Origin: Medicago truncatula
Taxonomy: Eukaryota; Streptophyta; Magnoliopsida; Fabales; Fabaceae
Assembly (NCBI RefSeq): GCF_003473485.1
Contig: NC_053044.1
Span: 446,501-510,500, forward strand
Direction of reading: 5' to 3'
Length of the DNA: 64,000 bases
Shown: positions 12,185-24,058 of the stretch, one piece after another
How positions within the stretch are numbered: the stretch's first letter is position 1
How the letters are laid out: the number at the start of each line of letters is the position of its first letter
Position numbers and translations under genes: made by a program
The notes under the pieces: model-generated
Told to the model about the DNA's origin: nothing
Seen by the model: only the letters and a program-made list of their open reading frames with translations
Databases searched by the model: none

Positions 12185-13040
12185 ATTTGCAAATTCAAAA
12201 AGGAAATAAATAACTATTATTTCTAAAAGTTTTTTTCCTCCTATTGTTATCATTTCCCTTGTTTATTTTCAATTATGTAAAAACCATTCCATTGTTACTG
12301 GGAGTTACTCTTATGTTTTCAGTTAATTCATAGCACTCCTCTTCCATATAAATATATAAGTGCAGTATCTTCAATTTTGAAATAAGAAATGTCTTTTCAT
12401 TTGTTTTCTAAGGTGACATTGGTCGTCTAAATGAAGTTGCACAATATAAGTAACATAATACATAAATTAAATGATGAAACTCTGAAACTACATCATGTTA
12501 TTGATTTTGTAACAAAGTTTCAATAGAATCCAACATCCACCTTTTCCTTTATGTAATCAAATTTCCAAACTCCTTTTCAAAATACCACTTTGCAAAATAA
12601 CAAAGGGTTATCCAATTATTTTAATAAACTGAACTTGTGTCAATTCTTTGTTTCTTTTTTAAATCAGAAACTTGGAGCCAATTAATTAATGATACTTCAT
12701 TTTTGCAAAATTGTACATTTTGATTCTGTTTGGAAATAAAATGATAAAAGTGATATATTATTCAAACGCTTCTTAGTTAGTCTTTGAACATTGTTTAAAT
12801 TTAAATTAAGGTACTTTCAATATCATATCTCTAATTAAAATATGCAATGAGTCATGGAAATATGCTAATATGATTATTTTAAACATCTCCATTCTTTTCA
12901 TTCATAATTTATGTGCTACACATTAGCAAGAGACCATATAATACTCATGACAAACATTTAAGGATAAAAGAAACTTGAAGAATATAGATATACTCTTTCT
13001 ATATCTGCCACAAAATACAAAGGTCTCATATAACATTGTT
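12185..13040. repeat. downstream flank of glycine-rich gene 1, duplicated at 24.81-25.53 kb
   Basis: Phrases such as 'tttgcatttgcaaattcaaa', 'atttctaaaag', 'gttttcagttaattc' and the 3' gene end 'aaacatttaaggataaaa' recur in order at about 24810-25470. This shows that the duplication includes at least 0.8 kb downstream of the coding region. No gene inside. Confidence 0.7.
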
Positions 13041-14761
13041 TTAATAACCTCCACCGCCTCCGTCGCCTCCACCACCTCCACTTGATCCTCCTCCTCCGCT
13101 TCCACCACTTCCTCCACCACCGTATCCTCCTCCTCCGCTTCCACCACCACCAGAACCTCCTTCACCACCACCTCCTCCACTTCCACCACCGCTTCCTCCA
13201 CCACCAGAACTTCCTCCTCCACTAGAACCTCCCCCACTACCACTGCCTTCTCCACCACCACCTCCGCTTCCACCACCTGCTCCACCTCCACTTCCTCCAC
13301 CACCATAACCTCCTCCTCCGCTACCACTCCCTTCACCACCACCTGATCCACTTCCGCCGCCAGAACTACCTCCTCCACTTCCACCACCATAATCTCCTCC
13401 GCTTCCACCACCACCTGAACCACCGCTTCCTCCACCACCATGGCCTCCTCCTCCGCTTCCACCACCACCGTAACCTCCTCCTCCGCTTCCACCGCCACCA
13501 CCTCCCCCACCACCATGATCTCCACTTCCACTCCCTCCTCCACCATGGCCTCCTCCTCCACTTCCACCACTACCACCATGACCTCCTCCACCACCATGGC
13601 CACCATGACCTCCCCCTCCACTGCCTCCACCACCATGACCTCCTTTACCACCATGGCCACCATGACCTCCTCCTCCGCTTCCACCACTACCACCTCCACT
13701 TCCTCCACCACCATAACCTCCTCCTCCGCTTCCACCACTTCCTCCACCACCATGACCTCCTCCTCCACTTCCACTTCCTCCACCACCATGACCTCCACCG
13801 CTTCCACCGCTACCACCTCCACCAGAACCTCCTCCACTTCCTCCACCACCATAACCTCCTCCTCCGCTTCCACCACCTCCACTTCCACCGCCACCATGAC
13901 CTCCTCCGCTGCCACCACCTCCTCCGCTTCCACCACCTCCTCCACTTCCACCGCCATCGTGACCTCCTCCTCCACTTCCACCGCCACCGTGACCTCCTCC
14001 TCCACTTCCTCCACTGCCACCACTTCCGCTTCCTCCACCACCATAATCACCTCCGCCGCTTCCACCACTTCCTCCACCACCTTGCCCTCCTCCTTCGCTT
14101 CCACCTCCCCCACCTGAACTTCCTCCACCGCCACCTCCTCCTCCACTACCACCTCCACCACCACTTCCGCTTCCTCCACCACCATAATCACCTCCGCCGC
14201 TTCCACCACTTCCTCCACCACCTTGCCCTCCTCCTCCGCTTCCACCTCCCCCACCTGAACTTCCACCACCGCCATGATCACCTCCTCCGCTTCCACCACT
14301 ACCCCCACCTCCTTCGCTTCCTCCACCACCTCCACTTCCACCACTACCGCCTCCACCAGAACCTCCACTTCCTCCACCATAATCACCTCCTCCACCTCCT
14401 TCTCCACCCCCACTACCTCCTCCTTGGCCGCCACCTCCACCACTACCACCAGATCCACCACCATAACCTCCGCCTCCCTTTCCTTTACACTTTCCACCAT
14501 GAAGTGGCTCTAAGGTCATTTTCCTTCCACTTAAAACTGCATAATATTTCACAATTAACTTAAATAACCATCATTCACATTATATATCAATCGGATTAAA
14601 ATAATACACATAAAGAGATCAAAGTTACCATATTCTTGCTTGTCACACTCCATAAGCTCTTCATCCTTTCTGCTTGGTGGTGGATCTTCATAAGCCGTCA
14701 CTGCAGATATGAGAACCACACCAGACAGAAGTATCAGCAAAACAAAAGGTTTGAAATTCAT
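13041..14761 (-). CDS. secreted glycine-rich protein, two exons (paralogue 1)
   Basis: Exons 14761-14629 and 14536-13041 join in phase across a 92-bp GT-AG intron to encode 542 residues. Residues 1-23 are a signal peptide (hydrophobic LLILLSGVVLISAV, cleavage likely after VTA). A short charged segment with DPPPSRKDEELME follows, then SGRKMTLEPLHGGK from the start of exon 2, then about 480 residues of Gly with Ser, Tyr, His, Asp and Glu in GGGGSGGGGYGG-type repeats, ending in a Tyr and TAA. By analogy with plant glycine-rich proteins it is probably exported to the cell wall or apoplast; a precise role cannot be read from sequence. The repeats keep other frames open (a Val/Glu-rich one on the same strand, a Ser/Thr one opposite); these are shadows. 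The start is the only ATG giving a signal peptide, and paralogue 2 has the same organisation. Confidence 0.85.
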
Positions 14762-14880
14762 CTTTGTTAATTAGTTAACAGTACTTGAGAAAAGGATGAG
14801 AGAAAATGCTCTAACAACACCCATATTTATAGTGCATGAAGAGCATCATCAAATTAAATGCTATAAGTAAGGTGGACCTA
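14762..14880 (-). promoter_or_regulatory. core promoter of glycine-rich gene 1
   Basis: On the minus strand a TATA box (ctataaatatgg, 14832-14821) lies about 60-70 bases before the ATG. Just upstream of it is a block, gagcatcatcaaattaaatg on the plus strand (14841-14860), repeated exactly before paralogue 2 at the same relative place. The 5' leader is therefore short, and regulation of the two genes is probably shared. Confidence 0.7.
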
Positions 14881-15480
14881 CTCATTAACACTAATTTTTG
14901 TCTCCTTATCATATTTTCACGTTATTAATTGTTTTCATTTCAATTTCAACCATATTAATTTTAAGTCAGTTTCATATTCCAGATTATCTGCCACTACCAA
15001 GTGTGAACTATTGGAAGTTTTTCTCTATTTTTCATACAGATATAAGCCACATTTTCATGTTGGTGTGCCACCTTGAAGTTGAATACGTGTGTTCATGAAC
15101 TAAAGAAAACTCAATTACCATAATTTCTATGCAAAATTCATTTAATGTTATTGAAGAAGAAATGAAAGAGGACACATAAAAAAGGGATCACAGTTAAGAG
15201 TGATGACATTGAAGGTAATGGGAGTTCAAAGGAATCCCTGAAATTGACGAAACTTGCTTTAGAAGGTAAACTAATTGGGGTCACACAGTTGACTAGGTCG
15301 TTGTCAATGTCTTTTTTTAGTTTAATTTCATCAAATTGGGACCACGTTATAAATATTTTGATAATCACATTTATAAATATATATGAGTATACATCTCAAG
15401 ACTATGCTTGATTTGATAATTTAATTTAATTCATTAGTACCACTAAATTAGTTACTTCCTTCCAAAAAAAAATAAAAAAA
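14881..15480. repeat. upstream flank module of glycine-rich gene 1 (copy 1 of 3)
   Basis: Contains 'ccactaccaagtgtgaact', 'gaaagaggacacataaaaaa' and 'gggatcacagttaag' followed by a 'gttgactaggtcg' phrase. The same order recurs at 27260-27910 upstream of paralogue 2, and the distal half recurs at 16980-17240. No gene. Confidence 0.85.
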
Positions 15481-15919
15481 TAGTTACTGTCAGGTTTAAG
15501 TTTTGCAGTTTTTTAAATCAAGTTTAAAAGAAGTTTATTTTTTATTTTTTAAGGAAAAAGAAGTTTGGTTGTTGAACAATTTAATAAACGGATTACAAAT
15601 ACGAGTAAAAGTTATGACAAGATTAGACTTTGTTAATTGTTCATTCAGTGGTTCATATTGATTGACGGTATACTTTTTAAGATATAGATCATAGAACTCC
15701 AACTATTCATCATGGTACATTGACATATCTACCTACCAACACAAAATTCATTGTATCAATCGACTTTTAATCTGGAGCAAAATAGTTGATTGATTCGATG
15801 TCGTATGACCGAATAGTTGAATATGAATGTAAACCTAACCCTATAACATCTACACATGTCTCACACTTTGTAAATCAAATAATCACTTTCTGAATGCACG
15901 TCGAAAATAATTGTGTCAA

Positions 15920-16020
15920 CCACTCTTATGTAATTTGTAGCGATCAGAGTTCGAATTTCGAATGATCCATTTTTCCATACTTAAATTGTGTGAACCTGGT
16001 CACTCGACTACTTGACAAAT
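15920..16020 (+). repeat. tRNA-derived SINE fragment
   Basis: Contains a box-B-like core (gagttcgaatttcg) followed by 'atgatccatttttccatact', 'aattgtgtgaacctggtcactcg' and 'actacttgac'. The same body is at 17400-17490. The box A end is missing. Confidence 0.5.
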
Positions 16021-16969
16021 GACAAAGCTAAGGCATCACATGACAAATTGAGACATCACAAATATGTCGACGCTTCTTGGTTGTCACCGATCATTTACAA
16101 CACTCTAGAATTATTATTAAATAAACATGAAAGATATAAATAGTACTTTATGGATGATGAGAATTTTTAACAAGTGTACTAAACTTGTTATCAAATTTTA
16201 ATCAGGGGTTGCATTTGGCAATGGTTGAGTTGGTGCATTAAAGAGAAAAAAATATTTGGTCATACATGATTCCTCTCTCTTTCAAAGGTAACTAGGTTTC
16301 ATTCCTACAATTCTCTAAATAAAATAAAATTTTCAAGACATTTGATCATAGTAGTTAGTTCCACAATGAACTTGCCATCCTTTTACGATGAAGGGCTTGC
16401 ACTTAAGAAGTGTTTGGGAACTAGCATTTCAAATAAAAAGACCTAGTTAAATAAAAAGGGCTTAACAAAATGTAACCAAAAAAAAAAAAAAAGGGCTTAC
16501 CATCCTTTTTCTTTTACCAATTTAAATAAAAATAAATAAAGTGAAATGTTAAAAAATATATTCTTTTTTTAACATTTTTCTTGTTAAAAATATATTCTTT
16601 AAAAAATATCAAAATAAAAAGATATGATAATAAAGTGAAATGTTAAAAACACCTCAATTGAATTAATATATAACATTAATCATTTTTTGTCAAAAAAAAA
16701 ACATTTATCATTTTAAAGATGAAAAATACTCAAATAAATTGAATGTTTGTGTTTTTTTATTGTAAGTTAGATATAGTAGTTAAAAACGCTTACAAATAAA
16801 ATTTATAAAAAAAAATTAAACACATATATACTTTTATGTCATTTTATATCTATGAGTCACTTTAAAAGCTAATTATATCAAACATTTTGATTTCAATCAG
16901 CTATAAGCTTCAGTTATCAGTATTAAGCAATAACCAAACTTTTCAACTATTTGCTATTTTATCAGTTAT
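16021..16969. other. AT-rich non-coding stretch
   Basis: No gene. Low-complexity A/T runs around 16470-16830. Confidence 0.5.
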
Positions 16970-17240
16970 AAATTAGCTTAATTCGTTCAATGTTATTGAA
17001 AAACAAATGAAAGAGGACACATAAAAAAGGGATCACAGTTAAGAGTGATGACATTGACGGTAGGTAATGGGAGTTCAAGGAATCCTTAAGAAGGAAAAAA
17101 AATAATAATATGGGGTCACAAAGTTGACTAGGTCGGTGGCAATGTCTTAAGATTATGCTTGATGTTAACGCACTACCACTATCTTGATCAATTCATTTAA
17201 TAATTCAAGTTAATTCATTAGTACCACTTAATTAGTTACT
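16970..17240. repeat. orphan copy of glycine-rich gene upstream flank (copy 2 of 3)
   Basis: From 'cgttcaatgttattgaa' through 'gaaagaggacacataaaaaa', 'gagtgatgacattgacgg' and 'gttgactaggtcggtggc' to 'cattagtaccac', this repeats the module at 15130-15450 with small indels, but no glycine-rich gene or promoter follows. It is a remnant of a third duplication event. Confidence 0.8.
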
Positions 17241-17354
17241 ACATTCCCAAAAAAGAAATTGTTACTATAAAAATAAAAAAGTTACTATATCTTTATGACT
17301 TTTTATAAATATGTTGTCATTTTCACATTTATTAAAAAAAATATTATTAGTGTA

Positions 17355-17490
17355 GTCTCGTAAGTATAACTCGATTGGTATCTATCAATGACATATTTGT
17401 AAGGATCGGGATTATAATCCTGAATTTCCAATTTTTTAAACTTAAAATGTGTGAATTTAGTGACTAAGTACTTGACTAAGAAAAATTACA
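17355..17490 (+). repeat. tRNA-derived SINE
   Basis: Starts 'ctcgtaagtataactcgattggta' (box A-like), then a degraded box B 'ggatcgggattataatcc', then the body shared with 15920-16020. This order of boxes is that of a Pol III promoter from a tRNA ancestor. Confidence 0.55.
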
Positions 17491-18517
17491 GTGTACTATT
17501 CTTTATTGGAAAGACATCAGAACTATGCCGACACATTTTGGTTTACCATTTTCATCACTATAGAATTTTTATTATTAAATAAAAACAATATAAAAACAGC
17601 TCTTGGAGGATGAGGTAAAAACTCAAGCAAGAATAACCAGGGTACTCAACATCTTCGTTAAAAACCTTCTCAAGAAAACTCAAAGGAAAAGAACTTAAGG
17701 ACGAGAAAACGAGTGCAAAGTAGAACCCATCAACACAGAGACGGTCCTGTGCAAGTGCAACAAGATCCTTGACACAAGGCCACAAACTTAAAGGACCCCA
17801 AAATTTGAAAAAAAGAAAAAACAGTACATTGTCCATAGGTAAATAATGCCATTCTGTCTGTAGTTAAAAGTCTGGATCTCAACAGTTTTGCTGTCAATTA
17901 TACATTGTCCATAGGTAAATGCCTATTTGTCTGTCGGTAAAAGTCATGTTTGAATCTTTTCTCGTATTTTTAACTACAACATAGATGTTTGTCACTCTAG
18001 GTGATATTAGATTTTTTTAATACTTTTTAAATGAAAATTGTCAACATTACAACAAGACCTTCGAATTGTGGACGACGGCCCTACATCTACACAAGGAAAA
18101 GAGAGCCCTTGAAAATAACCAACATCAACAAATTTTGAATTCAGTTAACTTTAATATATAACTATTAAAAGGCTTTATAATGCATGTTCGAGTATAATCA
18201 ACCCATGTTGTTGAAGTCCAATAGATGAAATTGTGTCTGCACTGTATTTTCCCTCCTTAAATATGAAAAAAATGTAAAACCTCATGTTTTCTAAATCATA
18301 TCATACAATTCAATCATGTGTTTCTTAAATATCAAACAACAATATATTTGAGAAGATTATACAGCATAGCTCCAAAACAACGAGCCAACTCCCAAACAAA
18401 AATTGAAAGCAACACTAATCAAACACTTAAAATTCAAGAAGACCTAAGCTCAAGTTGATCAGTAATGCAGCCAATAAATTAACTCCAAACTGAGAAGTCC
18501 AGTGCATAAACAGATAA
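17491..18517. other. intergenic, short local duplication
   Basis: No supported gene. The phrase 'cattgtccataggtaaat' with its following 25 bases occurs at about 17828 and again at about 17904, a local tandem duplication of about 76 bases. Confidence 0.5.
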
Positions 18518-18525
18518 TAGAACTC

Positions 18526-18966
18526 TGAAGCATGGGTACTTCAAACATGGAGAAGTACCGGTACGTACCGGGTACGCGTATGATACTTGTAATGTACATA
18601 CCGAACCATACCCATTTTTACTTAGTTGATTTGTTATAGTTGATGCAGAAAAAATATACAGGTGGTGGAAAAATAACCAAAATTATTTTGCCTTTTTATT
18701 GTATTTCAATTCTCTCTCTTGCTTTTGATTAAAATTGTGGACGAGGTTACTCAAAAAACTAAATCTCTAGTTAAGCACATGATTAAAATACTAACAGTAT
18801 TATACTATTTTTATTAAATTGATTTTTTTCCAAGCATGTTTTTACAACAACAATGGTTGTAATTCACTTGATTTTTTTTTGATGTTTTATGACATCGTAC
18901 CCATACCTTCATTTTTTAAAGTTTTTTGTATTACGTACAGGTACCCGTACCTCTACCTATGCATCA
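18526..18966. mobile_element. hAT-type MITE, 441 bp
   Basis: Imperfect terminal inverted repeats: TGAAGCATGGGTAC at the left and the complement of TGATGCATAGGTAG at the right, extending inward through related 'gtaccggtacgtacc'/'gtacaggtacccgtac' words. Flanks are TAGAACTC (18518-18525) and TAGAATTT (18967-18974), an 8-bp duplication with two mismatches, the length expected for the hAT superfamily. No ORF inside, so it is non-autonomous. Confidence 0.75.
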
Positions 18967-18974
18967 TAGAATTT

Positions 18975-19943
18975 CAACATACAAAGAGATGATTACCATG
19001 AACGGTGACGATATGAAGATTCACGACAATTGCCACATAAAGCCTTCGGTGCTCAAGATATGTGAAATGAACCGAGTCTAATGCGGCAAACACTCCAAGA
19101 AAATAACATAGTCAACACAAATTCTTAAAAGAAAAAAATTGAAATTGAGAGCACTTATTTAGAAACTCAAGTAAAATTAATTGTCTTGAATCATTATCCC
19201 TAAATCATAAACCCTAAAATTTGGGGAAAAAGTGTGAAAACAAGGTCGAACCAATTTTGCGAACATAATCGTCGCTATCACCGAGACTCACAAAACATAA
19301 TTGGAGCGAGAATCACAAAAGATAGACGTAATCGCATAAACAAGAACAGACGTAACAAGAAATTGAAACTGAATTCGGATCCAATTTTGAACAAATGTAT
19401 GAAAATGAAATTGAAAATCAAGAGTGAATCGAAAGCAAAGGTGAAAGGAAAACACAAACCTGAAGCCCTAAAAATTGAGAAAAAGACACAAAAAAAACTA
19501 TGATAAAACGGAATCTCAAAACATGATTAAAAAAGAGAGTCCGCTGATGATGAATACGGATTTAAAAACAAAATTGATCGCTCAAATTTAAGGGGAAAAT
19601 GACAATAACGAGTTCTAACAGAATCGAACAAAGAATTGCCACAATTAATGGACAAGAATCTTATGCTTTAGAGATTTAAACGAAGAAGAAGATGTAAGAA
19701 TTCGATCTGGATCTCACAAAATTGAAAATGAATGAACAATTAGATTAATCGATGCAAACGTAAATTATGTGATTAGAGAAACACAATTGAACAAAGAAAA
19801 AGAAAACAAGAAAGTGAACTCGAATTTGAGTGAGAAAATATATGAAATCAAAGGAAAGTGATTTTAGAAATGGACTAGAAAATGAAGACAAGAAAATTAG
19901 ATTTTCTTTAGAAGATGCAGCGGAAAATATTCTTCAAGGTGGC
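18975..19943. other. purine-rich non-coding stretch
   Basis: An open frame at 19234-19503 is Lys/Arg/Asn-rich low complexity and has no start context or motif; I do not call it a gene. 'cataaaccctaaaat' near 19206 resembles telomere-like promoter words seen near plant genes, read here without a gene. Confidence 0.4.
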
Positions 19944-20274
19944 TGTTAGCCCAGCTTTAATCTTGATGAACAAGCTAAGCTAGGGTTTTTCTTAAGGTTT
20001 TGATTTTATTGGGTTTGAGAGAATAGAAAGACTAGATGAATGGTGAGAATAGAAATGTAAAAGAAGTGATTTCATTGATTATTGAAATACACATGAGAAG
20101 AGCTTATATATGGTTTTGTTAAGTTGCTTGAAAGACAAGTAATCTATCAAACCCTAACAACCTTATGCTTGAATCTAGTAAATTTGTAACAAACTAAAAT
20201 AACTAGATTTCTAATGTGATTAACCTAACAAACTTGATTAGATCACTAACTAACTTGAATTACCAACTATAACA
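19944..20274 (-). mobile_element. solo LTR of a Ty1/copia-type element, copy 1
   Basis: On the minus strand it runs from TGTTATAGTTGG to GGGCTAACA, includes a TATA box (ccatatataagctc) and a leader with repeated 'attctc' and 'accctag' words. The same sequence, clearly homologous along its length, lies on the plus strand at 23710-24058. No coding region adjoins, so both are solo LTRs or relics. Confidence 0.6.
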
Positions 20275-20282
20275 ATATCAAC

Positions 20283-20513
20283 CATGCTCTAATACCTTGT
20301 TAAGAAACATGGTATCCATGAAACTAGAGAGAAAAAAACTTACAAAGCTGTTGTATTTATGGTAGTTGAAATGATAGAAAAATGAAAGAGAGGTACAAAT
20401 GAGTCAACTTTGTGACTTCTATAGTATCTAAACTAGTACCCTAACCAACTATATTCTCTAACTAACATTAACGAACAATTGAACTAAAATATTGGTTATC
20501 ATTATTCTCAACA
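20283..20513 (-). mobile_element. short LTR with adjacent tRNA-Met-type primer-binding site
   Basis: Read on the minus strand, 20513-20298 is a 216-bp LTR from TGTTGAGAA to TTCTTAACA with matched ends. It is followed directly by aggtattagagc (20297-20286), two changes from the tggtatcagagc initiator-Met primer site used by plant copia elements. Internal sequence is replaced by the neighbouring LTR relic at 20274, so this is a 5' LTR plus PBS of a truncated or TRIM-like element. Confidence 0.65.
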
Positions 20514-21465
20514 GAATAAAAAGGATCATGTTATATTGCTGTTTACTCGTGATTGGTCTCAGGAAAGTCAACCAAATTCAAAACACAAATAAATGTTCAA
20601 TTAGTGCAACTGTGGGAGTTTGAACAAGTTAATAGATAGACTCACGTTTGTTAGGATGGTTTTTCAAATATGTCTTTGAAATGAGTTTGAAATTTCCTAG
20701 CTGCAATATCGATATTCTATAAATGCTCTAGAGCATCACCAAGGCAAAAGATATGATTCTATTTTATTTACATATTCTAATAATATAATTCACATTCATT
20801 CTCATTTTTTATGGCTATTCTATGTATCACAGGATAATCATTTTGATTCTTCCTTCTGTTTTCTTAGCCTATAGTATTCTCACAATAGTGTTTTATACAA
20901 ATATAGTTTCTGGCTATTCTAATGAGTATAATTTTGATTCTTCCCTATGATTACCTAATATAGAACGATAAAGTGGTTAATAAAAGAGACTGAAATCTGA
21001 TACTAATTGAAGATAGTAAAAACACAAAAAAGGAAGAGTTTGAATTGTGTTGACAATTTTTTATAACTTGTTTATGGTTTTATTTTCGAATATAGTTTCT
21101 ACTTTTTATAATTGTTGCTACATCTAATCCTCCCTTTACAGAGAGATTTCCTCATTTTCGTCAAGGAATTAATCCATTCAAATATTAAGTATTATTTGCT
21201 CTGGCTCTCTTGAAACTGTGAATATTCAAAGTTTGTATCTCTAGAAATTTGTATTGGTGTTTCCTTTTTTCTCTGGCTTCTTTGTTGTTCTTTTGCGGTT
21301 GAACTTGTATGTTATATACTGATTCAAATAAAATATGTATGAAAGATCTTTTTTTGTCCAATAATAAGAACATACTTGAATTTTACAATTTGTTAAAACT
21401 TTTTTGCCAATAATTCTTGAGGGCCTTTTAGAAGCCACAAATCTTTTTAAAGTTGACCACAAATC

Positions 21466-21506
<41 letters not shown>

Positions 21507-22094
21507 TGGTGGTTAACTATCAATTTTTAGTAAATTTCAACCTCAAAACTTGAATTAGTTTCAGATATCGTTTCAAAATTTCCCTTGCATATTAAGACTA
21601 CCATGTAACTTTTTCGTAGACCTGCCATCACGCTAATTAAACATCGCCGTAAAATAACAAAAAAAAAAAAAAAGATGCAAGAAATGGAATAGATGGAAGA
21701 ACGAGAAGATTGTGGTAGAGATTGAGACAGAGTCTAGACAACCTACATTTCCCTTATGAAAAAAAGTGTGCGAAAATGTTTCCCTTTGAGGCGTCCTATC
21801 TTTCATTTGATTTCACCCAAAAAGTAGCCATTTCGTAAGAAAATGAGGAGTTTTCGTTTGTGTCGAATTGGGAGTAATTTTCTGAATATTATTTAAAAAA
21901 AATGTAATTTGAGTATGATCATTAAAGTGTTAAAGTATATAAGTATGCAATAATGGGCTTAATTAACGAGCTAAATAAACACCCCAAGTTAGTGAATGAA
22001 AATCTATCATGTCCATATTGCAAGTAAGTTTGTTAAATCTTTTACTTGGTGTAAGTCATTGGTTAACACATTTGTCAACGATCTATGATCATTT
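20514..22094. other. AT-rich non-coding stretch with a long poly(T)
   Basis: No supported gene. A T tract of about 38 bases occupies 21468-21505, possibly the tail of a minus-strand retroposon, but no body is recognised. Confidence 0.5.
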
Positions 22095-22215
22095 TTTTTT
22101 TGTCTTAGAAAGAAGTGGTAATCCACTAAAATTAAACTCACAAACAACTGTGAGGTCCTAGGTTCGAATTCGGATCACGACGTCCGGCCTTACAATTTTG
22201 ACATTTGTCAGTTGA
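22095..22215 (+). repeat. tRNA-derived SINE, family B copy 1
   Basis: Phrases 'gaagtggtaatccact', 'aaacaactgtgaggtcc', box B-like 'aggttcgaattcgga', 'acgacgtccggcc' and 'cagttgagct' recur in order at 48505-48630. Confidence 0.65.
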
Positions 22216-23709
22216 GCTATAATTATTAGTGAATGAAATAGAGTATGCAATATTTAATGGGCTTAATCATCGATCTACGGTTCAGATTCTCTTTTATCAC
22301 TGATTTATAGTCACAAAACAGCTTCATGAAGTCTTCACACTTTATATTTAAATTATCTAGAATAAGTTTTTCATACATAGTAGCTCACATGTTCCTAGTG
22401 TCGTAGCTCTAAATTCTTCCTCGACATTTGATCAAGAAATTACACTTTCCTTCTTACTCCCTCCAAACAAAAAGATGCTCGCACAAGAAGATATAATATC
22501 CTGCGGTAGATCTTCTATCACTCATTGAACCTTCATAATTAGAATCAATGTAAGCCTCCATAAGTAGCCATTCACCTCTTTCACAAGAGTCATCTCTCTT
22601 AAAAAAAAATAAAAAAAAAAAAGCACTAAGGGAACACTTATTTAGTTGTTGTATAAGAAATAAACAGGTGAACAAACCGCCATATTTATCTCTCATACTT
22701 CCGCATATTTATTTCTTCACAAATAAAATAATTCAATATTATTTTGTGGGGCTAATTATAACACTTAGTTTTTGATGGTAAAAAATTAAAATTACTCAAC
22801 AAATGTCAATCGAATAAAGGAGTAATTGGGGGCAGTTGCCCCCGATATCATGTACTTCCATCCATTCATGCGTCCAAAACCCTTACTACTTTCTCCTTCA
22901 ACGGCCCCAATATAGTACCTTCCACATATTTCAAAATTTTTATAAAGTTTTCACATACAGTTTTAAACAAAGAAAGATAATCAACATATGCTTCCTCTTA
23001 TCCAGACTTCATTATAGCTTCTCATCCATGCATTATATCTTTGACAGTTTCACAATCAACAACCAATGTATAGTTATACAAATACTTATCTTTAGCCAAG
23101 CATTTCACGGAAAAAAAAAATTATAAAAAATTGGATGTATAATTTTGGATCCAAACTGAATTTCATTTTTGCGGTGTGTTCATGTTTCACGATAAAGTTT
23201 TTTTATTTCTTATACGTCGCATATTTAAGTCTTCACTTTATTCATTCTACACATAGGACGAAATTAGTAAAATCTATCATAAAATTTGTTATAACTTGTT
23301 GTATTACTTTTTAATCATATTCTGAAATCAAGAAACCGCAAAGTTTTGCACAAGCTTATGCCATAACTTATTTTTTGGTGAACTTGGTGATGGCGACTTT
23401 TTCCCTTATATTTCTTTTTCTGGGGTTCGTGTTTTATACACACTTTATGGTTTAATCCATTGGTTGATTTTTTATACACATTGTATGATTTATTTCTTTC
23501 TATTTTCCTTATAGTTTACCCAATTTGAGTCTATCCAATTTAATATAACTCAAACTGACAAAACAAGTATCACTTATTTTCACTTTTCTACAATCTTGAT
23601 TACTCTTGCTTCAAGATTCACTTATTTTCACTTTTCTACAAGGAATTCAACTTGAAAAAACAATATCTGCATTTCTTACTTGAAAATTGTGTTGTACAAT
23701 TGACTAAAA
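22216..23709. other. AT-rich non-coding stretch
   Basis: No supported gene. At 22470-22700 the minus strand reads YIDSNYEGSMSDRRSTAGYYIFL, close to the C-terminal RNase H segment of copia polyproteins (a DADWAGs..DRRSTxGY-type motif), so a copia pol scrap is probable there. A 28-base direct repeat around 'cacttattttcacttttctac' occurs at about 23572 and 23618. Confidence 0.5.
22470..22600 (-). pseudogene. Ty1/copia RNase H scrap
   Basis: The minus-strand translation contains SNYEGSMSDRRSTAGYYIFL. The DRRSTxGY(x)FxL word is the hallmark of the RNase H domain at the end of plant copia polyproteins. The reading frame lasts only about 40 residues and runs into low complexity on both sides, so it is a relic. 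Confidence 0.6.
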
Positions 23710-24058
23710 TGTTAGTTTGTTAATTCAAGTTAGAATAAGTGATTAGTGACTTAATCAATTTGTTTGCTTAAGATCACATAGTAATCAAGTTAATTTTTAG
23801 TTGGTTACAAGTTTCTTACGTTTTTGCTTGTTTGTAGCATAAAGTAGTTAGGGCTAAGTGATTACTTGTTCGTTAAGCTACCTAACATTTACCATGTATA
23901 TAAGTTTTTGCAAGTGTGATTCACCAATTACTGAATCCACAATTTCATAAACTCTATTCTCTTCATTCTTCTATTCTTCTTATTCCTCTCAATTCCAATT
24001 AAATCAAAACCCTAGAAAACCCTAACTTTTTCAACAAGCTTTGTGAGCTGCGCTAACA
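23710..24058 (+). mobile_element. solo LTR of a Ty1/copia-type element, copy 2
   Basis: TGTTAGTTTG...GCTAACA, homologous to the minus-strand LTR at 19944-20274 from 'ttaattcaagttag' to 'aaaaccctag'. It has TATA-like 'catgtatataag' (about 23894). No PBS or gag follows. Confidence 0.6.

Noticed and set aside
13440..14117. 225-codon Ser/Thr-rich frame on the plus strand
   Set aside because: Antisense shadow of the glycine-rich exon; no promoter or start context.
12923..14500. 525-codon Val/Glu-rich frame over the glycine-rich gene
   Set aside because: A by-product of GGx repeats read one base off; no signal peptide, low-complexity composition, and the Gly frame alone connects in phase to the first exon.
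19234..19503. 89-codon Lys/Arg-rich frame
   Set aside because: Biased purine-rich DNA gives such frames by chance; no motif, no paralogue in the window.
22095..22215. tRNA gene
   Set aside because: Box A and box B-like words are present but no cloverleaf can be folded and the sequence recurs as a dispersed SINE (48505).
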